Positions 16,355 through 24,905 of a DNA stretch of 64,000 nucleotides are shown here, in pieces. The first letter of the stretch is position 1. Each line of letters opens with the position of its first letter. The DNA is from an uncultured Lachnospiraceae bacterium (lineage in GTDB: Bacteria > Bacillota > Clostridia > Lachnospirales > Lachnospiraceae), in the NCBI GenBank assembly GCA_910585465.1, contig CAJUEW010000001.1, forward strand, positions 62,001-126,000. Reading direction: 5' to 3'. The translations under genes and the position numbers were made by a program. The notes beneath the pieces are model-generated. The model did no database searches. It was given only the letters and a program-made list of their open reading frames with translations, and had not been told where the DNA came from.

Positions 16355-17109
16355 TATCCAAACCTCCCCGTAATATAATCTTCTGTCCGCCTGTCTTTTG
16401 GCTGCTCAAACATTTTTTCCGTGTTTCCATATTCAATTAACTCACCTAGGAGAAAGAAAGCCGTATTATCGGAAATCCGCACAGCCTGCTGCATATTATG
16501 CGTTACAATAACAACAGTATACTTTTCTTTAAGTTCCATCGCTAGTTCTTCAATCTTAGATGTGGAAATCGGATCGAGGGCGCTTGTAGGCTCGTCCATC
16601 AGAAGCACATCGGGTTCCACCGCTAATGCGCGGGCAATACAAAGCCTCTGCTGCTGACCGCCCGATAATCCTAACGCCGATTTTTTCAGCCTGTCTTTTA
16701 CTTCCTCCCAAATTGCCGCCCCACGCAGAGAGTGTTCTACTATATCGTCCAGCTTTGCTTTATTTTTGATTCCATGCGTCCTTGGCCCGTAAGCAATATT
16801 ATCATAAATACTCATAGGAAACGGATTGGGCTTTTGAAAAACCATGCCAATACTGCGGCGAAGCTCGTTAACATCAACATCCGCACTAAAAATATCATGT
16901 CCCCTATAATACACCTCCCCTGTAATCCGCACGCCAGCGATAAGATCATTCATCCGGTTTAAGGATTTAAGGAAAGTAGATTTTCCACACCCGGAGGGAC
17001 CGATTAAAGCGGTAATACAACCTTCCTCAATCTCAATATTTATATTTTTCAAAGCCTGTGTACTGCCGTACCAAAGGCATAAATCTTTCACTGTCATAAC
17101 ATCACTCAT
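16354..17109 (-). CDS. pstB: Phosphate ABC transporter ATP-binding protein PstB
   Basis: A 251-residue ATPase that energises high-affinity phosphate import. Walker A is GPSGCGKST (residues about 37-45), the ABC signature LSGGQQQR, and Walker B VLLMDEPTSALDP. The family motif RMNDLI and the C-terminal DRRTEDYITGRFG are typical of PstB. It is 23 bp downstream of pstA and overlaps phoU by one base. Confidence 0.97.
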   Translation of the reverse strand: MSDVMTVKDLCLWYGSTQALKNINIEIEEGCITALIGPSGCGKSTFLKSLNRMNDLIAGVRITGEVYYRGHDIFSADVDVNELRRSIGMVFQKPNPFPMSIYDNIAYGPRTHGIKNKAKLDDIVEHSLRGAAIWEEVKDRLKKSALGLSGGQQQRLCIARALAVEPDVLLMDEPTSALDPISTSKIEELAMELKEKYTVVIVTHNMQQAVRISDNTAFFLLGELIEYGNTEKMFEQPKDRRTEDYITGRFG

Positions 17110-17132
17110 ATATTTTCTTCACTCCGTTTCGG

Positions 17133-18020
17133 TCAGCGCAGAATTGATATCCCACGGACATCGTGCGCCCTTTTCTGAAAGTATCTGCTCACTAATGCTG
17201 CCGACAGATTGATGAACACGGTCAAAATCATCAGAATAGCGGCAATGGCAAAAGCTGTTCCAAATTCTCCGTTTTCTTTTGCATAGACATATAACGCAAC
17301 TGTCAGTGTTGCCCCTGCGCTGCCAAGTCCCTCAAAGATTCCATTCAGGGCATGGGCAAAACCAGCCGTAAAAAGAAGTGCCGCTGATTCCCCAAGAATA
17401 CGCCCGACAGACAGGATACAGCCCGTTATGACACCATCAATACAGCCGGGAAACACAACGGTATAAATCACACGCCATTTTCCGGCGCCTAATCCGAAAG
17501 CGCCTTCACGGTAACTTTGCGGCACTGTTTTCAGGCTCTCCTGTGTTGTGCGCATGACCGTGGGAAGATTCATGATCACCAGTGTAAATGCTCCCGCCAG
17601 CAGGGAGGCTTTCATACCAAAAAACTGACAGAAAAACAGCATTCCTACAAGACCATAGATGATAGACGGAATCCCCGATAAGGTTTCGGCAGCGTACTCG
17701 ATCATTTCTACCAGTTTTTTATTTTTAGCATATTCTGTCAGGTAAATTGCAGCGCCTACCCCAAGGGGGAGAACCAGCGCCAAAGTTGCCAGCACAATAT
17801 ACACTGTATTAAGAATATCCGGCAGAATCCCTATCCGGTCAGACAGATAGCTCGGTTTGGTGGTAAGCAGCTCCCATGATATATTAGGAAGTCCTTTACA
17901 CAGCACATAGCCGATTAGAAATATTACCAACGCACAGGTAATGCTTACGGAAATCCCCATCAGCACACGCATAACTGTAATATAGGTTTTCCTTTTCAGT
18001 GAAATTGATTGTCTTTGCAT
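17133..18020 (-). CDS. pstA: Phosphate ABC transporter permease PstA
   Basis: About 295 residues from ATG 18020, chosen for the GGAGGATAAAA ribosome site; the frame is open 54 bp further upstream but without one. Six membrane helices are visible. The EAA-type loop (REGAFGLGAGKWRVIYTVVFPGCIDG) contacts PstB. The family motif ETLSGIPSIIYGLVGM is present. It forms the membrane channel with PstC. A short stem-loop lies in the 57-bp gap after pstC. Confidence 0.95.
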   Translation of the reverse strand: MQRQSISLKRKTYITVMRVLMGISVSITCALVIFLIGYVLCKGLPNISWELLTTKPSYLSDRIGILPDILNTVYIVLATLALVLPLGVGAAIYLTEYAKNKKLVEMIEYAAETLSGIPSIIYGLVGMLFFCQFFGMKASLLAGAFTLVIMNLPTVMRTTQESLKTVPQSYREGAFGLGAGKWRVIYTVVFPGCIDGVITGCILSVGRILGESAALLFTAGFAHALNGIFEGLGSAGATLTVALYVYAKENGEFGTAFAIAAILMILTVFINLSAALVSRYFQKRAHDVRGISILR

Positions 18021-18042
18021 TTTTATCCTCCAAATATACATA

Positions 18043-18061
18043 AGAACCCCTTTCGGGTTCT
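18043..18061 (-). other. Stem-loop between pstC and pstA
   Basis: A 7-bp stem AGAACCC/GGGTTCT with a 5-nt loop stands 22 bp upstream of the pstA start. There is no T-run, so it is more likely an mRNA processing or stability element than a terminator. Confidence 0.5.
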
Positions 18062-18076
18062 GTAAAGATTGCACAG

Positions 18077-18943
18077 CTATCTTTTTTTCAAAAAGAAATT
18101 CAGTACGGCGTTTATCAGCATGATAAACAGGAACAGCACCAGCGCGATGGAAAACAATGCCTGTTTCTGCAGGCTTCCGTCAGCCGCATAAGACATTTCA
18201 CTTGCAACAGCAGTCGTAAGGAAACGGACACTCTGAAACAATTCCGGCATATTGGGTGCGTTCCCTGCCACCATCATAATAGCCATCGCCTCGCCAATGG
18301 CCCTGCCGACTCCTAACACAACAGCCGTCGCAATACCACTTTTTGCCGCCGGAACAGATACACGGAAATATGTTTCAATCGGTGTTGCGCCAAGTGCAAG
18401 GGAGGCATCCTCATATTCCTTTGGGACAGCTTCCAACGCCGTAAGGGATACTTTAATAATTGACGGTAAAATCATAATAGCAAGCACAATAATGGCAGCC
18501 AACAGGCTCGCTCCGTCCGGAACACGGAAAGCAATCCGTATCCCCGGAACAAGCACCATCATTCCTACAAGTCCATAAACTACCGAAGGAATACCCGCCA
18601 GCAGGCTGACCGCTGTTTCAATCACAGCTTTTACTTTTGGCGGCGCAATCTTAGAGAGGTAAACCGCTGTCATAAAGCCAATCGGCACTCCGACCGCGAT
18701 TGCTCCAGCCGTACCGTAGATACTTGTGAGGATAAATGGCAGAATACCATACTGCGGCTGTGCTGCCGTAGAAGCCCACTTTTTTCCAAAAAGAAAATTC
18801 AAAACACCTATTTTACGGACAGCCGGAATCCCGGATATGACAAGATAAACGGTAATCAGCAGCACACAGCTAACCGTAATCAGACCAAGTATCAGGAAAA
18901 TGCCGTGTATGGCATTCTCCATAAGCCGCTTTCTGTTCTTCAT
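18077..18943 (-). CDS. pstC: Phosphate ABC transporter permease PstC
   Basis: A 288-residue inner-membrane permease with six helices. The signatures are SLLAGIPSVVYGLVGM and the EAA loop YEDASLALGATPIETYFRVSVP, ending in FFLKKR. It pairs with PstA and receives phosphate from PstS. The start 18943 is preceded by AAGGTGGAG. The pst gene order S-C-A-B-phoU is standard, and all genes read in the same direction. Confidence 0.96.
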   Translation of the reverse strand: MKNRKRLMENAIHGIFLILGLITVSCVLLITVYLVISGIPAVRKIGVLNFLFGKKWASTAAQPQYGILPFILTSIYGTAGAIAVGVPIGFMTAVYLSKIAPPKVKAVIETAVSLLAGIPSVVYGLVGMMVLVPGIRIAFRVPDGASLLAAIIVLAIMILPSIIKVSLTALEAVPKEYEDASLALGATPIETYFRVSVPAAKSGIATAVVLGVGRAIGEAMAIMMVAGNAPNMPELFQSVRFLTTAVASEMSYAADGSLQKQALFSIALVLFLFIMLINAVLNFFLKKR

Positions 18944-18983
18944 CTGACTCCACCTTTCAAAATGCTTAATTTCTGCAGAACTA

Positions 18984-19790
18984 TTACCTTATTGGTACTG
19001 CTCCCGCAGATGAAATAATCTCGTTTGCTTCAGATGAAGTAACATAGTCAAAGAATTTCTGTGCTGCCTCTGAAAGTTTTGTATCACTCTTTGTTACCAA
19101 TACAAAGGGGCGCTGCACTACATAGCTGCCATCTTTTACTGTTTCCTCCGCAGGTATAATGCCGCCAACAGAAAGCGCTTTAACTGTTTCCTTTACAGAC
19201 GCAAGAGAAGCATATCCGATTGCCGCAGGATTGCCCGCCACTGTTGTAATCACATCTCCGGTAGATGTAAGTTCCTGACGGTATGCACAGGCATTTTCCA
19301 TACCGGTAATAGATTCAAAACCATCTCTTGTACCGCTTCCTGCTTCACGGCCAATCAGGACAATTTCCAGATCATCGCCGCCGATGTCTTTCCAATTTGT
19401 TATTTCACTCATGTAAATCCTGCTGATTGTTTCAAGATCAAGGTCATTTATCGGATTATCAGGATTTACAATAATGGCTATACCATCAAGGGCAAGTACC
19501 GTTTCGGTCAATCCCTGCGCTTTTTCCTCTTCCTTCAGGTTACGGCTGGAAAGCCCTATATCACAACGTCCTTCTGCCACTGCCGTAATCCCGGAACCAG
19601 AGCCGGTAGGATTATATGTAAAGGTTACGGAGTTGTTTTCCTCAAAAGCTTCTCCCAAAGCTCCGATGACCTTTTCCATAGAAGTCGAGCCGTCTGTAGA
19701 CACTGTGCTGCCCTCCGTTTTTCCGCATCCTGTCATGGCTGTAAGCGCAAGTGATAAAACACTAATAAAAGTGACAAATTTTTTCATCAT
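18984..19790 (-). CDS. pstS: Phosphate-binding lipoprotein PstS
   Basis: About 268 residues from ATG 19790, preceded by AGAAGGAG. The N-terminus is a lipoprotein signal with lipobox TAMTGC; the Cys would be lipidated and anchor the protein on the outer face of the membrane. Phosphate-binding boxes are visible: STDGSTSMEKVIGAL near the mature start, NPTGSGSGITAV, SRNLKEEEK, and GREAGSGTRDGFESI. Family length is normal. It is the first gene of the pst operon and lies downstream of PHO-box-like repeats. Confidence 0.95.
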   Translation of the reverse strand: MMKKFVTFISVLSLALTAMTGCGKTEGSTVSTDGSTSMEKVIGALGEAFEENNSVTFTYNPTGSGSGITAVAEGRCDIGLSSRNLKEEEKAQGLTETVLALDGIAIIVNPDNPINDLDLETISRIYMSEITNWKDIGGDDLEIVLIGREAGSGTRDGFESITGMENACAYRQELTSTGDVITTVAGNPAAIGYASLASVKETVKALSVGGIIPAEETVKDGSYVVQRPFVLVTKSDTKLSEAAQKFFDYVTSSEANEIISSAGAVPIR

Positions 19791-19825
19791 ACATTTTCTC
19801 CTTCTATCTGATATTGTTGTTTTGT

Positions 19826-19887
19826 GCTTATTATGATAAGCGCCATCTGTAAAAGCCAAAACACAACTTTTGTAAAATAGTTGTAAA
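19826..19887 (-). promoter_or_regulatory. pst promoter region with PHO-box-like repeats
   Basis: On the minus strand TTTACA occurs at 19887-19882, 19876-19871 and 19854-19849, spaced 11 and 22 bp apart. This is the one-turn periodicity of PhoP-binding direct repeats (TT[A/C/T]A[C/T]A in Bacillus subtilis). About 14 bp downstream lies a candidate -10 (TATCAT or CATAAT) inside the small palindrome GCTTATTATGATAAGC (19826-19841). The boxes fit a PhoP-activated pst operon, although the local phoP and phoR are broken. Confidence 0.65.
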
Positions 19888-19891
19888 AAGT

Positions 19892-19927
19892 AAATGGCAG
19901 TTTCCTGATTGCTGGAAACTGCCATTT
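19892..19927. terminator. Strong hairpin upstream of pst promoter
   Basis: A perfect 14-bp stem (AAATGGCAGTTTCC and its complement) with an 8-nt loop. It is T-rich on the plus-strand 3' side and followed by TACTTTTTAC on the minus strand. It probably insulates the pst promoter from upstream transcription. Confidence 0.6.
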
Positions 19928-20069
19928 CATCATTATTTTATTATTGTATCATTTAAGGTCCTGATATAAAAAGAAAACCTCCTCTGTTTCTGGTATGAGG
20001 ATGAGATGAATAACGGCGGATATTGCAGCCATATGGGCTGTTATCCGGAAACGGAGCCGAACGAATCCG

Positions 20070-20230
20070 TCAAGTGTTAATTATCTCGCTCTTGATAATT
20101 TCTTCAGCGCAGTTCACAATACCATTTATTGCCCTCTTATCCCCAAAAGTAACATAAACTATTCGATTGCTCCGATTCCCATACTGCTTGATTTTTCTAA
20201 ATTCTCCCTCATGTTCTGCAATGCATCCAT
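20070..20230 (-). pseudogene. Frameshifted small gene remnant
   Basis: An ATG at 20230 has a good ribosome site (AAGGAGACTTTAAA) and begins MDALQNMREN, but stops after 23 codons. A neighbouring frame then stays open for about 45 codons (EFRKIKQYGNRSN, then IVYVTFGDKRAINGIV) to a TGA at 20072-20070. The two frames together look like one small protein broken by a 1-base shift. I do not recognise the family. The rest of the 19.93-20.35 kb gap shows nothing else. Confidence 0.4.
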
Positions 20231-20349
20231 TTTAAAGTCTCCTTTTCATCAGCATTGCCTTATTATATTTAAAAAAATCCGTTATATCAAGTCTGGCAGT
20301 GACAGCCGTTTTATAGTATCATTATATTAAGTAAGGATATGGCTTCCTC

Positions 20350-21684
20350 TTAGTATCCATATCTTTTTCTATGTTTCAGAAACATAAAGACAGACAGGGC
20401 AAGCGCCATCAATTCCGCCCCGGGCGTTGCCAGCCAGATACCGTTTACGCCAAAAATCAGGGGAAGCACAATCATAGTAACCAGCATAAACACAAAGGAT
20501 CTGGAAAATGCAAGGACGGCTGAGACTATTCCGTTGGATAACGCGGTAAACATTCCGCTGGCAAAAATATTAAATCCGATAAAAAGGAGCGCTGTCGTAC
20601 AGATCCGGTTCCCGGTTACCGCCAGCGCGTATACCGGATGATCCGGACGGCAGAAAACCGACACCAGCGGCCTTGTCAGCATAAAAGAAGCTGCAGCCGT
20701 TATGACAGAGATAAATGCAATCACCTGCAGGCTGACCGAAATTAGTTTTTTCAGCTTTGCACGATTCTGTTCCCCGTAGTAAAAGCTGAGCATAGGCGCA
20801 GCCCCGTAAGAATACCCCGTATACAGGGAGCTTGCGAACATCAGCACATACATGATGATTGTAACAGCCGCAACCCCATTTTCCCCAATATAATGGAGCA
20901 TCGTCCAGTTGAACATCATAGTGATAATTCCTGTAACAAGCGCCGTTGCCATTTCTGAGCATCCGTTTACAGCCGCATCCGCAAGAACCTTGAACCGGAA
21001 CACAGGCTTCTTAAAATGCAGAAGACTCTTTTTCCGGCTGAAAACAAATAAGCCTGCTGCCGTGGTCACAGAATATCCAAGGCCTGTTGCAATCGCCGCC
21101 CCGCCGATCCCCATACCGGCCTCTGCAATGAATACATAGTCAAGCGCCATGTTCAGAATACCTCCTGTCACGGAACAAATCAGGGAAAGTGCTGCCTTCC
21201 CGCTGGCAATCATATAGAGCGTAAAATTGTTCATCAGAAGAATCGGCACGGTAAACACCAGATATCGGCTTAAATATTCCACACAGTACCCTTCCACATC
21301 ATCAGAAAGGCCCATTCCGGCGAAAACAGGAGCTATTGTCAGATATCCAAGCACACACGTGATAATCCCCACAGCCACATTTACCAAAATAAGGAATGTA
21401 AAATCTTCCTTTGCCTCCTCATGTTTCTGTTCCCCCATCTTTTTCATAATAACCGCACTGCCTCCGGTGGCCAGCATGGTGGAAACAGCAGTGACAAGCT
21501 GGATAACAGGTGCCGTCAGGTTAATTGCCGAAAGCGCACTTGTGCCAATCAGATTCGACACAAACAAACCGTCAACCATTGTGTAAAAAGACATAAACAC
21601 TGTCATGGCAATCGTCGGAACAACAAATTTCAGGATATTTTTTAACGTTACAGGTTTTTCATATGCATTTTGGTTTTCCATCAT
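20350..21684 (-). CDS. MATE-family efflux transporter, MerR-linked
   Basis: About 444 residues from ATG 21684, preceded by GGAGGAAAT. Twelve membrane helices are expected. The N-terminal TLKNILKFVVPTIAMTVFMSFYTMVDGLFVSN is the usual MATE opening of the clostridial MepA-like branch. It is divergent from a MerR regulator across an 87-94 bp gap whose promoter has the 19-bp spacer used by MerR activators, so its expression is probably switched on by that regulator. Beyond the regulator lie genes for D-Glu and peptidoglycan precursor chemistry. Substrate unknown. Confidence 0.92.
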   Translation of the reverse strand: MMENQNAYEKPVTLKNILKFVVPTIAMTVFMSFYTMVDGLFVSNLIGTSALSAINLTAPVIQLVTAVSTMLATGGSAVIMKKMGEQKHEEAKEDFTFLILVNVAVGIITCVLGYLTIAPVFAGMGLSDDVEGYCVEYLSRYLVFTVPILLMNNFTLYMIASGKAALSLICSVTGGILNMALDYVFIAEAGMGIGGAAIATGLGYSVTTAAGLFVFSRKKSLLHFKKPVFRFKVLADAAVNGCSEMATALVTGIITMMFNWTMLHYIGENGVAAVTIIMYVLMFASSLYTGYSYGAAPMLSFYYGEQNRAKLKKLISVSLQVIAFISVITAAASFMLTRPLVSVFCRPDHPVYALAVTGNRICTTALLFIGFNIFASGMFTALSNGIVSAVLAFSRSFVFMLVTMIVLPLIFGVNGIWLATPGAELMALALSVFMFLKHRKRYGY

Positions 21685-21724
21685 ATTTCCTCCATTTACC
21701 TTGTATTCTTTTCCTGCATATCGT

Positions 21725-21755
21725 ATCATAGACCATACAGTAACAGTACAGTCAA
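21725..21755 (-). promoter_or_regulatory. MerR-type promoter of the MATE gene
   Basis: On the minus strand TTGACT (21755-21750) and TATGAT (21730-21725) are separated by 19 bp instead of 17. An imperfect dyad, GACTGTACTG..CTGTATGGTC, fills the spacer. A 19-bp spacer with a dyad is the hallmark of MerR-family activated promoters, where the regulator untwists the DNA. Confidence 0.7.
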
Positions 21756-21777
21756 GCCAAAATCAAAAGGTATGGAT

Positions 21778-22596
21778 ATGAATAAAAAGAACAAACTTCT
21801 TACAATCGGCCAATTTGCGGCCATGCACGGAATCAATAAGAAAACTTTGATGTGGTATGATGAAATCGGACTGTTTAAACCCGCCTGTGTCAATCCCGAA
21901 AACGGCTACCGCTGCTACAGCTACCATCAAAGTCCCATTCTGGAAACAATTCTTTTGCTGAAGGAGCTGGATGTTTCCATCCGTGAAATACAGGATTTCA
22001 TGAAAAACCGATCCGCCGGCAGCCTGAAATGTCTTCTGGAAGAAAAAATAACAGACCTGGAGCTGCAGATCACTCATTTACAGGCGGTCCGGACCACCCT
22101 GTGCACACACCGCCAGAATATGGCTACCCTTCTGACCATGGATTTATCCGAAATCAGCATCATAGAAAAAAAAGAACGCTGTCTGGTCACAGTAGATATC
22201 AGCAAAGATATTTCCTTTGAGGAGGAGGTTGAACTAATTACAGCTGAAACAGAAAAGTACCGTCTTGGCCGCCTGCATCACGCCTCCTACGGCTCAATGA
22301 TCCCTGTTTCCAGCCTGCTGGATGGAAACTTTGACAATTATTCCAAGCTTTTTATTGAAATCCCTTTCCTCACATATAAAGAGGGGCTGCACATCACCCC
22401 CGGCGGAAAATATCTAAGAGCCTTCCATAAAGGAGACTGGAGCCGGATGCCGGAACGATATCAGGAAATCCTTGATTACGCCCAAAACCATGGTCTGATA
22501 CTTCACGAATTTTCCTATGAAGCGGGCATTAATGAAAATGTCATTGACCGGATTGAGGATTATATTGTCCAGATTGAGATCCCCGTCCTCGGGTAA
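21778..22596 (+). CDS. MerR-family regulator with effector-binding domain
   Basis: About 272 residues. The N-terminal winged helix (residues 5-75) reads LLTIGQFAAMHGINKKTLMWYDEIGLFKP, typical of MerR. A coiled coil follows (LEEKITDLELQITHLQAVR), then a C-terminal domain of about 150 residues resembling the GyrI/BmrR-type effector fold. ATG 21778 is preferred over 21772 because AAAAGG lies 7 bp before it. It is divergent from the MATE gene and 45 bp upstream of the DUF4392-murL-murD2 genes in the same direction, so it may control both sides. The ligand is unknown; drug-like or cell-wall-related molecules fit the context. Confidence 0.9.
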   Translation: MNKKNKLLTIGQFAAMHGINKKTLMWYDEIGLFKPACVNPENGYRCYSYHQSPILETILLLKELDVSIREIQDFMKNRSAGSLKCLLEEKITDLELQITHLQAVRTTLCTHRQNMATLLTMDLSEISIIEKKERCLVTVDISKDISFEEEVELITAETEKYRLGRLHHASYGSMIPVSSLLDGNFDNYSKLFIEIPFLTYKEGLHITPGGKYLRAFHKGDWSRMPERYQEILDYAQNHGLILHEFSYEAGINENVIDRIEDYIVQIEIPVLG

Positions 22597-22641
22597 AGAG
22601 CTCTTATTTGCAACCGGCTGTAAAAAGAAAGGAATTTTTAT

Positions 22642-23463
22642 ATGATTGAAAAAATCATTCTGCGCCGCTCCGGAAGAGGCATGGATATTTTACAGAAGCA
22701 TATACCGGAAAATTTCTGCGAAAGGTCCGCCCATGCACTCCTCGCACTTCCCAAAGGAACGATTTTGCTGACTACCGGTTTTTATGTCGACGGCTTTGCC
22801 GAGACTGATGGACCGCTTGGAACACAGGTACTTTCCTCTGCTTTAAAAATGCTCGGATATCACCCGGTCATTGTCACAGATATGTTCTGTAACGAATATT
22901 TTGAATCAGAGAGGCTGGAAGTACGCTATGTCCCTTTAAATGCCGATCTTCTTTATTTTACGGATATGCTTCAAAAAGAACAGCCTGTAGGTATGATTTC
23001 TATTGAACGGTGCGGGCAGAACACCCAAAATGACTATGCCAATATGCGTGGAATCAGTATCCGAAATCATACTGCTCCTGTGGATCTTCTGTTTGAGCTG
23101 GCGCAGAAGCTTCATATTCCCACCTGGGGCATTGGAGACGGCGGCAATGAGATCGGCATGGGAAACCTGAAAAACGTTATCTCAGAAAAACTCTCCCTTT
23201 CTCCCTGCGTCAATAAGGTGGATTATCTGATTATCTCTACCGTATCCAACTGGGGTGCCTTCGGTCTGACTGCATATCTGGAGAAGCTGACCGGACAGAA
23301 GGTTCTTCCCTCTTATTCGGAAATGAGACGCTTTCTGGAAAGAACCGTGGCTCTTGGAAGCATTGACGGAATTCTTAAGACACACACCTGCACGGTGGAC
23401 GGATTTTCCGCTGAAACGGAAAAAGAAATTGTGGATGCGCTGTATGACAGCCTTTCCATTTAA
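22642..23463 (+). CDS. DUF4392 protein (D-glutamate cyclase type)
   Basis: A 273-residue protein of the DUF4392 family, related to the catalytic part of D-glutamate cyclase, which turns D-glutamate into 5-oxo-D-proline. Family features are LPKGTILLTTGFYVDGFAETDGPLGTQVL, MISIERCGQN, and the loop WGIGDGGNEIGMGNL. It is a cytosolic alpha/beta protein without signal or membrane segment. Start ATG 22642 follows AAAGGAA. It lies directly upstream of murL and murD2. Because the MurD2-MurL route makes no free D-Glu, a cyclase that removes free D-Glu would fit, but this link is inference. The exact substrate here is not proven. Confidence 0.85.
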   Translation: MIEKIILRRSGRGMDILQKHIPENFCERSAHALLALPKGTILLTTGFYVDGFAETDGPLGTQVLSSALKMLGYHPVIVTDMFCNEYFESERLEVRYVPLNADLLYFTDMLQKEQPVGMISIERCGQNTQNDYANMRGISIRNHTAPVDLLFELAQKLHIPTWGIGDGGNEIGMGNLKNVISEKLSLSPCVNKVDYLIISTVSNWGAFGLTAYLEKLTGQKVLPSYSEMRRFLERTVALGSIDGILKTHTCTVDGFSAETEKEIVDALYDSLSI

Positions 23464-23519
23464 AATTTCATGTGATAGAATAAGCTTTAATGAATATTCT
23501 ACCAAAGGGGTTGTATGAT

Positions 23520-24905
23520 ATGAAAACATATGAAACCTGCAGAAAGACCTTTCCGGACTTTCTCTATAAGGGCTATACCGTCCTGGACACCAGCGAAGAG
23601 CTTCAGGTTACCTATCACTTTGAGATACCCGGGCTGTCCGTCTTTGAACCGGTCTGGCGCTTTCCGAAAAAGGATGCAAAGCCGCTCTTTCCGGAACAGA
23701 ACCGAACCTTACAGGAAATGCTGTTCAGCCTTGGCATGGTGGAGCTTATCAGCTACTGGAAGATTGCCTGCCCTCCTAAAGTCCTTGTATCCGCCGGTCC
23801 GCTAAGCCAGTCTCAGATCCACTGGTGGAAGGACCTGTATTATCTGGGGCTTGGAGAATTTTTCTATACCAACCATATTTCTGCGGATCCGGACAGCTTT
23901 ATGGCGCTGATATCCGATGGGGCTGCCTTTACCGGAAAAGACATCCCCTCCATGGCAGAGGAGGGGTGTCTGATTCCGGTTGGAGGCGGCAAGGACTCCG
24001 CCTGCACCATTGAAATGCTGAAAAAAAGCGGGCATACTCTGAAAACCTATATTATTAATCCAAGAGGCGCCACCTTAAATACTGTGGAAGCAGCGGGCTT
24101 CTCCATGAATGACAATATTTCCGCAAAGCGGACGCTGGACGCAAGGATGATTGCACTCAATCAGGAGGGCTATCTGAACGGGCACACGCCCTTCTCCGCC
24201 CTGGTTGCATTCTCCTCCCTGATTACCGCTTATCTTCATGGACTCCGCTATATCGCCCTGTCCAATGAATCCAGTGCCAATGAAAGCACTGTGGCAGGAA
24301 GCCAGGTCAACCACCAGTATTCCAAAAGCTTTAAATTTGAACAGGATTTCCACAGCTACGAGAATACATTTATCAGAAGCGGCATCCACTATTTCAGTAT
24401 GCTTCGTCCGCTCTCTGAATTTCAGATTGCAAAATATTTTGCTGCTATACCCGCCTATCATGATATTTTCCGTAGCTGCAATGCAGGCAGCAAGCAGGAT
24501 ATCTGGTGCGGGCACTGTCCTAAATGTCTGTTTGTATTTCTGATTCTGTCGCCATTTTTAAGCCATGACAGACTGGTGGAAATTTTCGGAACTGATATGC
24601 TGAACGACCCGTCCATGCAGGATGATTTTGAAAAGCTTATTGGCGTACAGAATGAAAAGCCCTTTGAATGCGTGGGCAGCCGGAGGGAAGTGAATGCTGC
24701 CGTCTGCCAGAGCATTGAACGTATGGAAAAAGAGGGTGAGCAGCTTCCCGCGTTGCTTGCCTGGTATCGGAAGCAGCCTTTGTTTGCTGCCTCCCTCCCA
24801 AATCTGCACGCCTACGACCGCTATTACAACAGCGCTCATCTGCTTCCGGCGGAATTTTTACACATATTATCTGAAGAATGCTACGGAGGGACTCTGCCTT
24901 GCTGA
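23520..24905 (+). CDS. murL: UDP-MurNAc-L-Ala-L-Glu epimerase (MurL)
   Basis: About 461 residues from ATG 23520, chosen for AAAGGGG upstream. It matches MurL, which uses ATP to epimerise the terminal L-Glu of UDP-MurNAc-L-Ala-L-Glu to D-Glu. The PP-loop ATP-binding box is LIPVGGGKDSACTIEML (about residues 150-166). The conserved run ALSNESSANESTV then VNHQYSKSFKFEQDF follows, and a Cys cluster WCGHCPKC lies near residue 335. The pairing with a MurD-type ligase directly downstream (overlapping by 7 bp) is the known MurD2-MurL arrangement, first characterised in Xanthomonas. This gives a racemase-independent source of D-Glu in peptidoglycan. Confidence 0.9.
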   Translation: MKTYETCRKTFPDFLYKGYTVLDTSEELQVTYHFEIPGLSVFEPVWRFPKKDAKPLFPEQNRTLQEMLFSLGMVELISYWKIACPPKVLVSAGPLSQSQIHWWKDLYYLGLGEFFYTNHISADPDSFMALISDGAAFTGKDIPSMAEEGCLIPVGGGKDSACTIEMLKKSGHTLKTYIINPRGATLNTVEAAGFSMNDNISAKRTLDARMIALNQEGYLNGHTPFSALVAFSSLITAYLHGLRYIALSNESSANESTVAGSQVNHQYSKSFKFEQDFHSYENTFIRSGIHYFSMLRPLSEFQIAKYFAAIPAYHDIFRSCNAGSKQDIWCGHCPKCLFVFLILSPFLSHDRLVEIFGTDMLNDPSMQDDFEKLIGVQNEKPFECVGSRREVNAAVCQSIERMEKEGEQLPALLAWYRKQPLFAASLPNLHAYDRYYNSAHLLPAEFLHILSEECYGGTLPC

